A DNA stretch of 64,000 bases from Parapedobacter flavus (GCF_035818675.1 NZ_JAYKZZ010000017.1:156814-220813); one strand, 5' to 3'. Numbered from the stretch's first letter, positions 8,365 to 17,335 are shown. The notes: a model not told the origin generated them from the letters alone. Translations and numbers: made by a program.

Positions 8365-8372
8365 TATCTTTG
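8365..8372 (+). promoter_or_regulatory. TAnnTTTG -7 box abutting mqnC
   Basis: TATCTTTG ends 5 bp before the mqnC ATG (8378), which would put the transcription start at or next to the A of the ATG. Confidence 0.6.
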
Positions 8373-8377
8373 CTATC

Positions 8378-9502
8378 ATGAACGTCGACAAATTGCTTAG
8401 CCGGGCCCTGAATTTTGAGTTTCTCTCGATCGACGAAGGCGTGTACTTATACCACCACGCCCCCATCGCCGACTTATCATATGTGGCCAATACCCTTCGG
8501 AAGATACAAGTGCCCCACGGTAAGGTCACCTGGCAGATCGACCGGAATGTGAATACCACCAACGTGTGCATTGCTAACTGCAAATTCTGCAATTTTTTCC
8601 GCAGGCCTGGCCACGAGGACAGCTATATCACCGATATCGACACCTACAAGCGCAAAATCGAGGAAACCTTCCGCTATGGTGGCGACCAGTTGCTGCTGCA
8701 GGGCGGGCATCACCCCGAGCTGGGCCTGGCGTTCTATGCCGATCTGTTCCGGGAGCTGAAAATGCTATACCCACAGCTGAAGCTGCACGCGCTTGGCCCC
8801 CCTGAAATCGCGCACGTTGCCAAACTGGAAGGCTTGCCCCACATCGAGGTGCTCCGCACACTCAAAGAAGCCGGCTTGGATTCCCTGCCGGGTGCAGGAG
8901 CGGAAATATTGAACGACCGCGTACGACGGCTTATCTCGAAAGGGAAATGTGGTGGAAAGGAATGGCTCGACGTGATGCGTGCCGCACATCAGGTGAACCT
9001 GCCCACATCGGCAACCATGATGTTTGGCCACATCGAAACCATCGAAGAACGGTTCGAACACCTCGCATGGATACGGGAAGTACAGGCCGAACGGCCGGAT
9101 GGCGCCCATGGCTTCATCGCTTTCATCCCCTGGCCGTTCCAAGACGATGGCACGTTGCTCAAACGCCTGCGGGGCATCACCAACGACGTGTCTGGCGACG
9201 AATACATCCGCATGATTGCGCTAAGCCGCATTATGTTGCCGAACATCAAAAACATACAGGCTTCGTGGCTCACCGTGGGTAAAAGCGTCGCGCAGTTATG
9301 TCTGCATGCCGGGGCTAACGACTTCGGGTCGATCATGATCGAGGAGAATGTGGTCTCCGCCGCAGGGGCGCCGCATCGGTTCACATCCAAATCGATACAG
9401 GATGCCATCCGTACCGCCGGTTTTGAGCCGCAGCTCCGCACGCAGAAGTATGAATTCAGGGAAATACCCGAAACCATAGAAGAGCAGGTCATCGACTATT
9501 AA
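8378..9502 (+). CDS. mqnC: Cyclic dehypoxanthinyl futalosine synthase (radical SAM)
   Basis: Radical-SAM enzyme that cyclises dehypoxanthine futalosine in the futalosine route to menaquinone. 374 residues. The 4Fe-4S ligands are Cys64, Cys68 and Cys71 in CIANCKFCNFF. The SAM/substrate region contains GGDQLLLQGGHHPELGL (about 110-125) and LPGAGAEIL; the C-terminal half has the MqnC-type FGSIMIEENVVSAAG. MqnC and MqnE/CofH are related; the N-terminal FLSIDEGVYLYHHAPIADL and the length favour MqnC. It is followed with no gap by scpB, with which it is probably co-transcribed. Confidence 0.9.
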   Translation: MNVDKLLSRALNFEFLSIDEGVYLYHHAPIADLSYVANTLRKIQVPHGKVTWQIDRNVNTTNVCIANCKFCNFFRRPGHEDSYITDIDTYKRKIEETFRYGGDQLLLQGGHHPELGLAFYADLFRELKMLYPQLKLHALGPPEIAHVAKLEGLPHIEVLRTLKEAGLDSLPGAGAEILNDRVRRLISKGKCGGKEWLDVMRAAHQVNLPTSATMMFGHIETIEERFEHLAWIREVQAERPDGAHGFIAFIPWPFQDDGTLLKRLRGITNDVSGDEYIRMIALSRIMLPNIKNIQASWLTVGKSVAQLCLHAGANDFGSIMIEENVVSAAGAPHRFTSKSIQDAIRTAGFEPQLRTQKYEFREIPETIEEQVIDY

Positions 9503-10078
9503 ATGGACGTGGAACATCGCGAACAGCTGACTCGGCAAGTGGAAGCACTCATCTATGCTTCTGAAATGGGTATCGGCATCCCCGAAATCCAGCAGGTGCT
9601 CGCTGCACGATACGAAACGGAAATCGACGAAGAAACCGTCATCGAAATACTCCATACCGTTAAAGAACGCTATCTACAGGATGACCGGGTCCTTGAATTG
9701 CGGTGTATCAACAACGGCTATCAGTTTCTCACCAAACCGGCGTATTACGACACCATCAACCAGCTCCAGGCACATCGTTCAAAAAAGAAGCTCAGCCCGG
9801 CAGCGCTTGAAACCCTGGCCATCATTGCCTACCGACAGCCCATCACCAAGTTAGAAATCGAACAGATCCGTGGCGTCAATTGCGATTATTCCGTGCACCG
9901 TTTGCTCGAAAAGGAATTGATTAGGATTGCGGGTAAGGCTGATGCGCTGGGTAAACCTCTATTATACGCCACGAGCGATCTGTTTATGGACCATTTCGGG
10001 ATAGCGACAACAGCCGACTTACCAAAACTGAAAGACATCGTACAGGAAGAAAATGCCATCGGTGAAACAGGCGATTAA
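9503..10078 (+). CDS. scpB: Segregation and condensation protein B
   Basis: 191-residue winged-helix kleisin partner of the SMC-ScpA-ScpB condensin complex. It has the ScpB pattern: an N-terminal wHTH (RQVEALIYASEMGIGIPEIQQVL), then the conserved LSPAALETLAIIAYRQPITKLEIEQIRGVN (about residues 92-122), then GKPLLYATSDLFMDHFGI. Begins directly after the mqnC stop codon. scpA is not in the window. Confidence 0.94.
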   Translation: MDVEHREQLTRQVEALIYASEMGIGIPEIQQVLAARYETEIDEETVIEILHTVKERYLQDDRVLELRCINNGYQFLTKPAYYDTINQLQAHRSKKKLSPAALETLAIIAYRQPITKLEIEQIRGVNCDYSVHRLLEKELIRIAGKADALGKPLLYATSDLFMDHFGIATTADLPKLKDIVQEENAIGETGD

Positions 10079-10162
10079 CCCGTCGATTTATTTTTTCAAA
10101 TAATATGCTTTGAATTAAAATCTTGCTATTTTTATCCTATAAATAATACAGTATCTATTTAC

Positions 10163-10360
10163 ATGATTATGGAAACGCCAATGATGCATGACACGGATTT
10201 AGCGATATTGGAAGACGACATGCTGGTCGCGCTGGACACGGGCCCTGATGACGACGGGGATTCCGAGGATCTTTTCGATGATGAGGACGATGATTTCGAA
10301 TTGGACGAATTGGACTCGTTGGAAGAGTTTGACGACGACTTCGATGACGATGATTACTAG
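10163..10360 (+). CDS. Highly acidic small protein of unknown function
   Basis: 65 residues, almost half Asp and Glu, with no lysine or arginine at all. The C-terminal half is nearly pure D/E with F, L and Y spaced through it (DDEDDDFELDELDSLEEF). Such acidic tails occur in nucleic-acid mimics and chaperone-binding proteins, but I recognise no family. It follows scpB by 84 bp and is followed by a plausible terminator. ATG 10163 and 10169 are both possible starts. Compositional bias means a spurious ORF cannot be fully excluded. Confidence 0.6.
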   Translation: MIMETPMMHDTDLAILEDDMLVALDTGPDDDGDSEDLFDDEDDDFELDELDSLEEFDDDFDDDDY

Positions 10361-10440
10361 CTAAACACCCTCATATTTGAAGAAACCCCTTACCCAACAA
10401 CGTAACCAGCTGGATAGCTAGAACGAACAACCGTATAATC

Positions 10441-10487
10441 AAGCCCGATTCATACCGACCGGTTTTGCGCCGCGAGATGGATGGGCT
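10441..10487 (+). terminator. Rho-independent terminator after the acidic-protein gene
   Basis: AAGCCC (10441-10446) pairs with GGGCTT, with partial GATTCAT/ATGGAT extension, followed by TTTTTAT on the plus strand. Confidence 0.55.
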
Positions 10488-10497
10488 TTTTATGCCC

Positions 10498-10836
10498 TTA
10501 TGCCAACGTCTTTTTGTGCAGCTGCTCGTACAGGTCGATGACCTTCTTCTGCAGCTCGATAACCGCTGCGTCGCGTTCCTCCAGCTTCTGCTTCAGCGCC
10601 GACAATTCTGCCGTATGCTTCTTTTCCTCCTCCGAGTCTGTTGCTGCCAGCAACTGAACGATGGTCAGATCGAAAAGACGGGATATCTGATCCAAACGAG
10701 ACAGATTAACGTCGGTAATGCCGGTCTCTATTTTCGAAAATGCGGGGATGGATATATCCAGCCGTTTGGCGACATCTTCCTGGCTCCACCCTCTCTGGTG
10801 TCGCAAAAGTCTGATTTTTTTTCCTAATGTATTCAT
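10498..10836 (-). CDS. XRE-family transcriptional regulator with C-terminal coiled coil
   Basis: 112-residue cytosolic DNA-binding protein. The Cro/CI-type HTH covers residues 1-60 (LGKKIRLLRHQRGWSQEDVA, then LDISIPAFSKIETGITDVNLSRLDQISRLF). The remainder (about 68-108) is a leucine- and glutamate-rich coiled coil (LKQKLEERDAAVIELQKKV), which probably dimerises. This HTH-plus-coiled-coil layout is common in Bacteroidetes; the target is unknown. Single gene, 44 bp downstream of mpl on the same strand. Confidence 0.85.
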   Translation of the reverse strand: MNTLGKKIRLLRHQRGWSQEDVAKRLDISIPAFSKIETGITDVNLSRLDQISRLFDLTIVQLLAATDSEEEKKHTAELSALKQKLEERDAAVIELQKKVIDLYEQLHKKTLA

Positions 10837-10880
10837 TGGTAAGATGATATAAAGAAGATTGGAGTCTAATATAACTAAAT

Positions 10881-12242
10881 TTATGATTTATATAAAAATT
10901 TATCAGCAAAATTAACAAGATTGATGCCACCGTAATTCCCCGAGCTCATAAACAGCAGGTTTTTCCCGGCGGGCGATAGATCATCCAGGTATGCCTTCAT
11001 CCGGTCGATACCGTTCAGATAAACAAGGTCGGGCTGGTTGAACGCTTGTTTCAACGTCGCTTCAGAAATCGATTCGGCATTCCGCTGCTTCAGCGCCTCC
11101 TGATTGATGAATACCGCCGGGTACTCCGCCTCCTGCATCGTATCTCGATACTCATTCAGGTAAGCTTCATTCAGGCTACTGTAGGTGTGCAGTTCAATGA
11201 TGGCTACCAATGCTTTGGTGGGGAACTGCTCCTTAAGCGCATGGATACTGGCCCGCAGCTTGGCCGGTGTATGCGCAAAATCTTGATAGACGACGCTGTC
11301 GTTGTCGCTCGCTACATACTCCAACCGGCGTGTTGCGCCCTTGAACTGCCTAATGGCTGCATAAAAATCGTCGCGTTCAACGCCCAGCCACTCACAAACG
11401 GTAAACGCTGCCGCTATATTAGACAGGTTGTGCCGCCCGAAAACCTGCAGGGGCACCTCACCGATATGGGTATGCATGGACGTGATTCCTTTGTTGATGG
11501 TGTATTCGGGCGTACGATAGCCATGCTTGTTGATTTTAGACTGATCCTCCAGCACCACTTCCTGCAGCGTTTTATCCTCCTTGTTATATACCAAGGTGCC
11601 TTTGGGTTCAATGCTCTTGATGAACAACCGGAACTGATCCACATAATTTTCAAACGTAGGGAACGCATTCACGTGGTCCCACGCTACGCCGCTGATGAGC
11701 GCGATATGAGGCTTGTAGAGGAGGAACTTCGGCTGCTGGTCAACAGCAGAGGCCAAGTACTCGTCGCCTTCAATGATGATGATCGGCGCATCTTTCGTCA
11801 GCCGAACCATGTGGTCGAAGTCGTCGAGTTTTGCACCGACCAGAAAATCAAAGTCGCGCCCGATGGACTGGAGTACATGCATGATCATGCTCGTAATCGT
11901 GGTCTTCCCGTGACTACCCCCTATCACTACCCGGGTTTTCTCTGCCGCTTGCTCGTAGATGAACTCCGGGTAGGAATAGATACGTATACCCAGTTCTTGG
12001 GCTTTCTGCAATTCCGGATTATCTTCCTTCGCATGCATCCCCAGCACCACGGCGTCAATATCTTCCGTAATGCGCGCAGGGTCCCAACCGTCTTCCGGTA
12101 ACAGGCCCTCCTTCTCGAGGTTGGTACGTGACGGCTCGTAGATATGATCGTCTGAACCGCTAACGAGAAAACCTTTTTTCGCCAGCGCTATCGCGAGGTT
12201 GTGCATAATGCTACCACCAATGGCTATGAAATGTACCCGCAT
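10881..12242 (-). CDS. mpl: UDP-MurNAc : L-Ala-gamma-D-Glu-meso-DAP ligase
   Basis: Murein-recycling ligase that attaches the recovered tripeptide to UDP-N-acetylmuramic acid. 453 residues. Mur-ligase domains are in order: N-terminal HFIAIGGSIMHNLAIALAKKGFLVSGSD, the ATP loop GGSHGKTTITSMI (about 109-121), the central region IIEGDEYLASAVDQQPKF with EGDEY typical of Mpl rather than MurC, and the C-terminal FAHTPAKLRASIHAL. Its stop-to-start spacing with prmA is 2 bp, so it is co-transcribed with tpiA and prmA. Confidence 0.94.
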   Translation of the reverse strand: MRVHFIAIGGSIMHNLAIALAKKGFLVSGSDDHIYEPSRTNLEKEGLLPEDGWDPARITEDIDAVVLGMHAKEDNPELQKAQELGIRIYSYPEFIYEQAAEKTRVVIGGSHGKTTITSMIMHVLQSIGRDFDFLVGAKLDDFDHMVRLTKDAPIIIIEGDEYLASAVDQQPKFLLYKPHIALISGVAWDHVNAFPTFENYVDQFRLFIKSIEPKGTLVYNKEDKTLQEVVLEDQSKINKHGYRTPEYTINKGITSMHTHIGEVPLQVFGRHNLSNIAAAFTVCEWLGVERDDFYAAIRQFKGATRRLEYVASDNDSVVYQDFAHTPAKLRASIHALKEQFPTKALVAIIELHTYSSLNEAYLNEYRDTMQEAEYPAVFINQEALKQRNAESISEATLKQAFNQPDLVYLNGIDRMKAYLDDLSPAGKNLLFMSSGNYGGINLVNFADKFLYKS

Positions 12243-12244
12243 AC

Positions 12245-13087
12245 CTATTCTTCTTTTATAAACAACGCCGCCGCCCAGCTATCCATCGTTTCATGGCCGG
12301 CATATACCAAACGGTGCTTCACCGCAGCTTCTTTCAACACACCCAGGTCATGCCCATCATAAAAGCCACTCATGTACAACACACCGCCCCGCCCCAATGA
12401 CCCGGCATAATCTTCAAGCTGTTCCAACAGGATGTTGCGGTTGATATTCGCCAGAATCACATCAAACCGGCGCCCACGTATGAAGTCTGACGAACCGCAC
12501 CCTGTCGCGATGTGCGGCACACCGTTCCTGATTTTATTTTCTTCCACACTGGCTACGCACACCGGGTCGTTGTCTATGGCTAACACCTGCTCCGCCCCCA
12601 ATTTGGCGGCCAATATGGCGAGGATACCGGTGCCGCAGCCCATATCCAACACCTTTTTACCCGCAAGTGTTTCCGCCAACATTTGGCGCATCATCAACGA
12701 GGTCGTCTGGTGATGACCGGTACCAAATGCCATTTTAGGGTCGATAACGATTTCGTAGGGGTATTCGGGTGCCGCGGGATGGAAAGTAGCTCTTACATAG
12801 CATTGGTCGGCCACAACGACCGGTTCGAAATTGCGCTCCCAAACGTTATTCCAGTTCTGCGGCTCAATCTCATTGACCACGTATGATACTTCAAAGCCAA
12901 TAGGCTGATGGATCAGCATCGACTCCAATGCCGAGCGGTCGAGCTGCTCCGATGCGATGTATGCCGCAAACCCACCATCACGGGTTTCGAACGTATCGAA
13001 ACCCAAATCGCCAAGGTCGCTTATCAGGATGTCCTGATGCCAATCTTCACCACCTGTGCAGGAAAAAACGACTTCACTGTATCTCAT
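12245..13087 (-). CDS. prmA: Ribosomal protein L11 methyltransferase
   Basis: SAM-dependent trimethylation of ribosomal protein L11. 280 residues: N-terminal substrate-recognition part, then the Rossmann core with KVLDMGCGTGILAILAAKLGA (motif I, about 145-165), AIDNDPVCVASVEEN (motif II) and DVILANINRNILLEQL, where the usual NPPY-type motif reads LANINRN as in PrmA. The preceding FGTGHHQTTSLMM stretch is also diagnostic. Lies 12 bp after tpiA and 2 bp before mpl. Confidence 0.94.
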   Translation of the reverse strand: MRYSEVVFSCTGGEDWHQDILISDLGDLGFDTFETRDGGFAAYIASEQLDRSALESMLIHQPIGFEVSYVVNEIEPQNWNNVWERNFEPVVVADQCYVRATFHPAAPEYPYEIVIDPKMAFGTGHHQTTSLMMRQMLAETLAGKKVLDMGCGTGILAILAAKLGAEQVLAIDNDPVCVASVEENKIRNGVPHIATGCGSSDFIRGRRFDVILANINRNILLEQLEDYAGSLGRGGVLYMSGFYDGHDLGVLKEAAVKHRLVYAGHETMDSWAAALFIKEE

Positions 13088-13099
13088 TATGGATGGGTA

Positions 13100-13876
13100 T
13101 CAACGATTGAATACTTTGGCGATGTCGATGAAATCGCGGGATTTTAAAGACGCCCCTCCAATGAGCCCGCCATCAATGTCGTCCTGTGCAAACAGTTCGG
13201 GTGCATTTTTGGGGTTGCAGCTCCCGCCATAGAGGATGGTGGTGCCGTTGGCCGCGTCTTGGTTATAGTGGCTGGCCACCTCATTGCGGATAAAAGCGTG
13301 CACTTCCTGTGCCTGCTCCGGCGTAGCGGTAAGCCCGGTTCCGATAGCCCACACGGGCTCATAGGCAAGGACAACGCGATCGAAGTCGGCATCTGCCAAA
13401 TGAAAAATACCTTTTTCCAATTGGGTACGTATCACATCGAAATAGCGGTCGGATTCGCGTTCCTCCTGTGTTTCGCCAATACAGAAGATGGGCGTAAGGC
13501 CGTGCTTCAATGCCGCATCCACCTTTTTGCTGAGCAAAACATCATCTTCCTGGAAATACGCGCGCCGCTCCGAGTGCCCCAAGATCACATAGGTTGCACC
13601 CGTAGACTTCAGCTGCGACGCCGATATCTCACCGGTATACGCGCCCGACTCCTGGAAATAAATGTTCTGCCCACCAATGGCTACGCGCGATGTGCTACCG
13701 GCCAATTGGGCGAGACCATGGAGGTGGATAAACGGTGCGCAGACCACTACGCCTTGCTCGCCGATCAGCTCGTCGTTAGCCATATTCACAATTTCAGAAA
13801 AAAGACTGACGCCCTGTTGGTAGTCGAGGTTCATTTTCCAGTTTCCGGCAACAATTTTCTTTCGTATCATATTCAT
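13100..13876 (-). CDS. tpiA: Triosephosphate isomerase
   Basis: Interconverts dihydroxyacetone phosphate and glyceraldehyde 3-phosphate. 258 residues. Catalytic-site motifs are all present: AGNWKMN with the Lys near residue 13, HSERRAYF with the catalytic His near 100, AYEPVWAIGTG with the catalytic Glu near 170, loop 6 directly after it, and the phosphate loop GGSCNPKN...GGLIGGASL. ATG 13876 or 13870 could start it. It leads the tpiA-prmA-mpl group. Confidence 0.96.
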   Translation of the reverse strand: MNMIRKKIVAGNWKMNLDYQQGVSLFSEIVNMANDELIGEQGVVVCAPFIHLHGLAQLAGSTSRVAIGGQNIYFQESGAYTGEISASQLKSTGATYVILGHSERRAYFQEDDVLLSKKVDAALKHGLTPIFCIGETQEERESDRYFDVIRTQLEKGIFHLADADFDRVVLAYEPVWAIGTGLTATPEQAQEVHAFIRNEVASHYNQDAANGTTILYGGSCNPKNAPELFAQDDIDGGLIGGASLKSRDFIDIAKVFNR

Positions 13877-13910
13877 ATCATTATCGTGTAACAGTGTTTA
13901 ACATTCGTTC

Positions 13911-15101
13911 TTAATCCCGTCTGTATTTCCGTGTCCGCTCAAATACAGCTGTTAGTAGGCGTCTTTCCACCGCATCAAGTCGGAGGTTACGCCGTTCATA
14001 GACAGCTTCCATTGTTTCCATAAACTTCTCCAACCGATAGGTCGAAAAACCGGCGCCACCACCCCAGGAGAAATCGGGAACAAACCGTGGAGCCATGCCC
14101 GTGGTATACACATTTGCTCCCACCCCCACTACCGTACCGGTATTGAACGCGGTATTGATGGCGCACCGTACGTGGTCGGCCATCACCATACCGCAAAACT
14201 GCAAGCCAGTGTCCCGGTATCCGTCTTGGCTATAATCATATAAACACACGGATTTATAATTGTTCTTTAAATTCGAATTATTCGTGTCGGCCCCCCAGTT
14301 GCAACCCTCCCCCAGCACCGAACTTCCGAGGTAGCCATCGTGTCCCTTATTAGACCGCCCCCAGATCACGCAGGTGTTGAGCTCTCCGCCCACCCGCGAG
14401 TGGGGGCCCACCGATACGTTGCTGTAAATCCGGGTTCCCATTTTCACCTGTGCGCTTTCGCCCAATGCAAATGCGCCCCTGATCATGCTACCTTCCCAGA
14501 CTTCGCTGTTTTTGCCTAAATAGATGGCGCCCCTGGTGCTGTTAAACGTAGCACATTCCGCCTGGGCACCTTCTTCGGCAAAAAATCGATCACCAATGAA
14601 ACGGTTGCTTTCGGATAATATTGCCGACTTCCGCCCTGTGGTGAGCAAATCGAAATCCAGTTCGATCTGTTCGCCGTTTTTCAAGAAAATATCTTCGGGG
14701 TGGTTGATCACTACCACGGGATGGTGATGGTGTATGGGGGCATAGTCGGCCGGATTGGGCAGCTCGCCGTATTGCAGCGCTTCTGCAGCCGTACGCAAAG
14801 CAACAACCTCATCTCCGCACCACAATGCTTCGCCCGTGCGCAATGCCCGCGCCGCATCGACCAGGTGGCGGTCGGGACAGCAGTTACCCCGCACAAGCAT
14901 GATATCACCACTCAGGTGGCCCAGGCTATACTTCTCCTGCAGGTAGTCTTCCGTAAGAAATGAATAAGGAGCCCCCAACCACTTTGCCCATTTCTCGGCG
15001 ATGGTGAGTATGCCCACTCGCAAATCGGCCACGGGACGCGTCAGCGCCAATGGATAAAGCCCTACCCGCCATTCCGCCTTGTCAAATAAAACGATATGCA
15101 T
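13911..15101 (-). CDS. GlmU-like sugar nucleotidyltransferase
   Basis: 396 residues of the Bacteroidetes GlmU-like (NTP_transf_4) family. The N-terminal half has the nucleotidyltransferase-like framework (HIVLFDKAEWRVGLYPLALTRPVADLRVG) but not the classical GxGTRM loop, so its catalytic competence is uncertain. The C-terminal half is a left-handed beta-helix with hexapeptide repeats (IYLGKNSEVWEGSMIRG, VKMGTRIYSNVSVGPHSRV, GCNWGADTNNSNLKNNY). The family is usually annotated as putative glucose-1-phosphate thymidylyltransferase. It begins the tpiA-prmA-mpl run 34 bp upstream of tpiA. Confidence 0.8.
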   Translation of the reverse strand: MHIVLFDKAEWRVGLYPLALTRPVADLRVGILTIAEKWAKWLGAPYSFLTEDYLQEKYSLGHLSGDIMLVRGNCCPDRHLVDAARALRTGEALWCGDEVVALRTAAEALQYGELPNPADYAPIHHHHPVVVINHPEDIFLKNGEQIELDFDLLTTGRKSAILSESNRFIGDRFFAEEGAQAECATFNSTRGAIYLGKNSEVWEGSMIRGAFALGESAQVKMGTRIYSNVSVGPHSRVGGELNTCVIWGRSNKGHDGYLGSSVLGEGCNWGADTNNSNLKNNYKSVCLYDYSQDGYRDTGLQFCGMVMADHVRCAINTAFNTGTVVGVGANVYTTGMAPRFVPDFSWGGGAGFSTYRLEKFMETMEAVYERRNLRLDAVERRLLTAVFERTRKYRRD

Positions 15102-15132
15102 AGGTTTCCATTTAGAACGGCTAAAATAAAAA

Positions 15133-15155
15133 AGTCCCGATAAAATATCGGGACT
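15133..15155 (-). terminator. Terminator of rpmE2
   Basis: Perfect 10-bp stem AGTCCCGATA/TATCGGGACT with a 3-nt loop, followed on the minus strand by TTTTTATTTTAG. It lies 25 bp past the rpmE2 stop. Confidence 0.85.
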
Positions 15156-15179
15156 AATATTTTTTTACCAGTTGTCCGG

Positions 15180-15428
15180 TTACTTTTTGTTGTAACGGCT
15201 ACGGAATTTGTCAATACGGCCTGCGGTATCAACCAATTTCATTTTTCCGGTATAGAATGGGTGGGAAGTGTGCGAAATTTCAAGCTTCACCAATGGATAT
15301 TCATTTCCATCCTCCCACTGAGTGGTTTCTTTGGCCTCAATGCATGATTTCGTTACAAACGAGTAATCATTTGACATGTCCTTGAAAACCACCAATCTGT
15401 AATTCGTTGGATGCAAGTCTTTCTTCAT
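15180..15428 (-). CDS. rpmE2: 50S ribosomal protein L31, type B
   Basis: 82-residue zinc-free paralogue of L31. It shows the type-B pattern: HPTNYRLVVFKDMSNDYSF, SCIEAKETTQWEDG, PLVKLEISHTSHPFYTGK and IDKFRSRY near the end. There are no CxxC zinc pairs. Own promoter (TATCTTTG at 15465-15472) and terminator (15133-15155). Confidence 0.96.
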   Translation of the reverse strand: MKKDLHPTNYRLVVFKDMSNDYSFVTKSCIEAKETTQWEDGNEYPLVKLEISHTSHPFYTGKMKLVDTAGRIDKFRSRYNKK

Positions 15429-15464
15429 TTTATCTTCGTGTTACTTTATTCCTAAATGAGGTCG

Positions 15465-15472
15465 CAAAGATA
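15465..15472 (-). promoter_or_regulatory. TAnnTTTG -7 box of rpmE2
   Basis: Minus-strand TATCTTTG, 37 bp upstream of the rpmE2 ATG. Confidence 0.6.
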
Positions 15473-15536
15473 AGTTATTAGAATTTAATTTCCAACAATA
15501 CTTCGCTTAATCCTCAGCTATTTTGCCGCGCCAAGC

Positions 15537-16187
15537 TTATTGGAACACCAATTCACCGAAATACTGGGGCAGGTGGAAATTGGGAGTAGGGTTATCGATG
15601 GGATTCCATGCCACGTAATGCGGTTCGGGCAGGTCATCCCCGCACTTATAGAAATTGCCGGTGCAACGCATGCCCGCCAGCGACCTGATGGTATGGGCTT
15701 CAAATACGGCCAGCGGGATATGAAGCAGCAGCCGCCATTCCGTATCTCCGTTTTCCAACGATTCCGTGGCTATGCTGCTAGTTGTTTTCACCTGTTCAAT
15801 CGTTTCCCGTGGCAAACGCTTCCGCTCATTTCTCTGCGCCGAACCATAACCGATCAGTCCGGTCCCTATGCAATTGAACTCCAGGTTGTAATAATTCGAC
15901 CCATCTAACGAAAAAAAGAACTCCACGCAACTGTCTTTATACACCGGGTCGTTCGTATCGCGGTAAACTGCTTTGACATGCTTTTCCTGCACCTCAAAAA
16001 ACAGCAGGATACCCACTGCGGTGTGGGCCATCTTAAAATGTACCGAAGGGCGGTAAGGGAACGCCTTCCAAGGCACCTCCGTTAGCTCGGTTGCTCCCAA
16101 AGGAGCCATATTGGCCAGCAACTCCTCGGCTGTTGTATGGGGGGTAACGCCCCCTAAGAAAGGAATGGTCTTCGTCTTCATTGGCAT
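15537..16187 (-). CDS. CBM9-like carbohydrate-binding protein
   Basis: 216-residue beta-sandwich protein of the carbohydrate-binding family 9-like group found as stand-alone proteins in Bacteroidetes. Family features: VHFKMAHTAVGILLFFEV, DSCVEFFFSLDGSNYYNLEFN (about 85-105), WRLLLHIPLAVF and the C-terminal FYKCGDDLPEPHYVAWNPI with the conserved C-G-D and NPI. No signal peptide is visible. It follows the NahK-like kinase gene by 23 bp, so the two are likely one operon and may act on the same sugar. Confidence 0.8.
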   Translation of the reverse strand: MPMKTKTIPFLGGVTPHTTAEELLANMAPLGATELTEVPWKAFPYRPSVHFKMAHTAVGILLFFEVQEKHVKAVYRDTNDPVYKDSCVEFFFSLDGSNYYNLEFNCIGTGLIGYGSAQRNERKRLPRETIEQVKTTSSIATESLENGDTEWRLLLHIPLAVFEAHTIRSLAGMRCTGNFYKCGDDLPEPHYVAWNPIDNPTPNFHLPQYFGELVFQ

Positions 16188-16210
16188 TTATTTTATCCGG
16201 CTGTTCGCTA

Positions 16211-17335
16211 TCACTGGTACCATTCGGCCACACGCGATACGATAGCCCGCAACTCCGTTTCGTGGGCCTCGAGTTCGCTTACCAGCTTAAGCTGTGCACA
16301 CGTGCGTTGCAGATTATGGTCGGCATGTTGCACTTTATAATAATGGTCGCCTTCCAAAAAGTCGGTAAGGAACCGCACCGCCTGCATATAGGGGAATAAC
16401 AGTACCCCTTCCATCAACGAGGCAACCTCGGCCGCGGTAAGGAAATAATGGGCTTCCTCGAAATAACCTTCTGCATAGGCCTCAAATAGGGGGATATTCA
16501 GCTGCACATTATCCAGATCGGCCTCATCCTCCGCAGCGCGGTTAATGATGGTCCGTATGGCATCCCCAAAGTCGTATGCCACGTACCCCGGCATTACCGT
16601 ATCCAGGTCAATCACACATTGCGCGCGGTCATTGGCATCCAGCAACACGTTGTTGAATTTGGTGTCGTTGTGTGTAATCCGCACAGGCAATCGGCCCTGG
16701 GCCGCCAAGTCCAAAATGGTGTGCATGCGCTGTTCCCGTGCTTTGATAAAAGACAGTTCCGGCTGCACCCGTTCAACACGGCCTGCGGTGTCTGCGGCCA
16801 CCGCGCGACCAAGCTGGGCCAGTCGATTGCCGATATGGTGGAAATCGGGCAGTACTTCGTGGATGAGCCCCACATCCAGATCGACCAGCATCCGCTGAAA
16901 TTGCCCGAACGCCCGGCCACCTTCCAGCGCCTGCTGCGGGTTCTCCACGATATCATAGCTTCGCGTTCCATCCAACAAGATAAACATCCGCCAGAAATTA
17001 TGTTGCTCGTCCCGATAATACGGTTCGTTATCCGTAGTCGGTATCAGCGTCAGCACACGGCTGTCAAGGCGGTGGCTTCCCTTGGCTTCCAACGCGTAAC
17101 GCGCCCTCAAATGACCGGTTACCCGCTGGATATTATCCATCACCGCTGCAACGTCTTTGAAAACATGATGGTTCACCCGCTGCAGCAGGTATTGCTTCCC
17201 CCCCGGTTTGTCGGTTGCCACCCGGAAGGTATCGTTGATGTGCCCCGACCCAAATGCGGAGACATTTACCACCTTACCTTCCATATCAAATTCACTGGCC
17301 AATAAGGCTAATTGCGCTGGATTAAAATCGTTCAT
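16211..17335 (-). CDS. Aminoglycoside-phosphotransferase-fold sugar kinase (NahK-like)
   Basis: 374-residue kinase with the APH/ChoK fold. The N-terminal ATP lobe is SAFGSGHINDTFRVATD with QYLLQRVNHHVF. The catalytic loop is RITHNDTKFNNVLLD (H-N-D with the catalytic Asp and the N-x-x-x-x metal ligand) and the DFG equivalent is VIDLDTVMPGYVAYDFGDAIR. The sequence pattern matches N-acetylhexosamine 1-kinase (NahK) and the so-called mucin-desulfatase homologues in Bacteroidetes. The CBM9-like partner next door supports a sugar substrate; the exact sugar is not determined. Confidence 0.85.
   Translation of the reverse strand: MNDFNPAQLALLASEFDMEGKVVNVSAFGSGHINDTFRVATDKPGGKQYLLQRVNHHVFKDVAAVMDNIQRVTGHLRARYALEAKGSHRLDSRVLTLIPTTDNEPYYRDEQHNFWRMFILLDGTRSYDIVENPQQALEGGRAFGQFQRMLVDLDVGLIHEVLPDFHHIGNRLAQLGRAVAADTAGRVERVQPELSFIKAREQRMHTILDLAAQGRLPVRITHNDTKFNNVLLDANDRAQCVIDLDTVMPGYVAYDFGDAIRTIINRAAEDEADLDNVQLNIPLFEAYAEGYFEEAHYFLTAAEVASLMEGVLLFPYMQAVRFLTDFLEGDHYYKVQHADHNLQRTCAQLKLVSELEAHETELRAIVSRVAEWYQ

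Noticed and set aside
10881..12101. Long plus-strand frame opposite mpl
   Set aside because: Antisense of a clear Mur-ligase gene.
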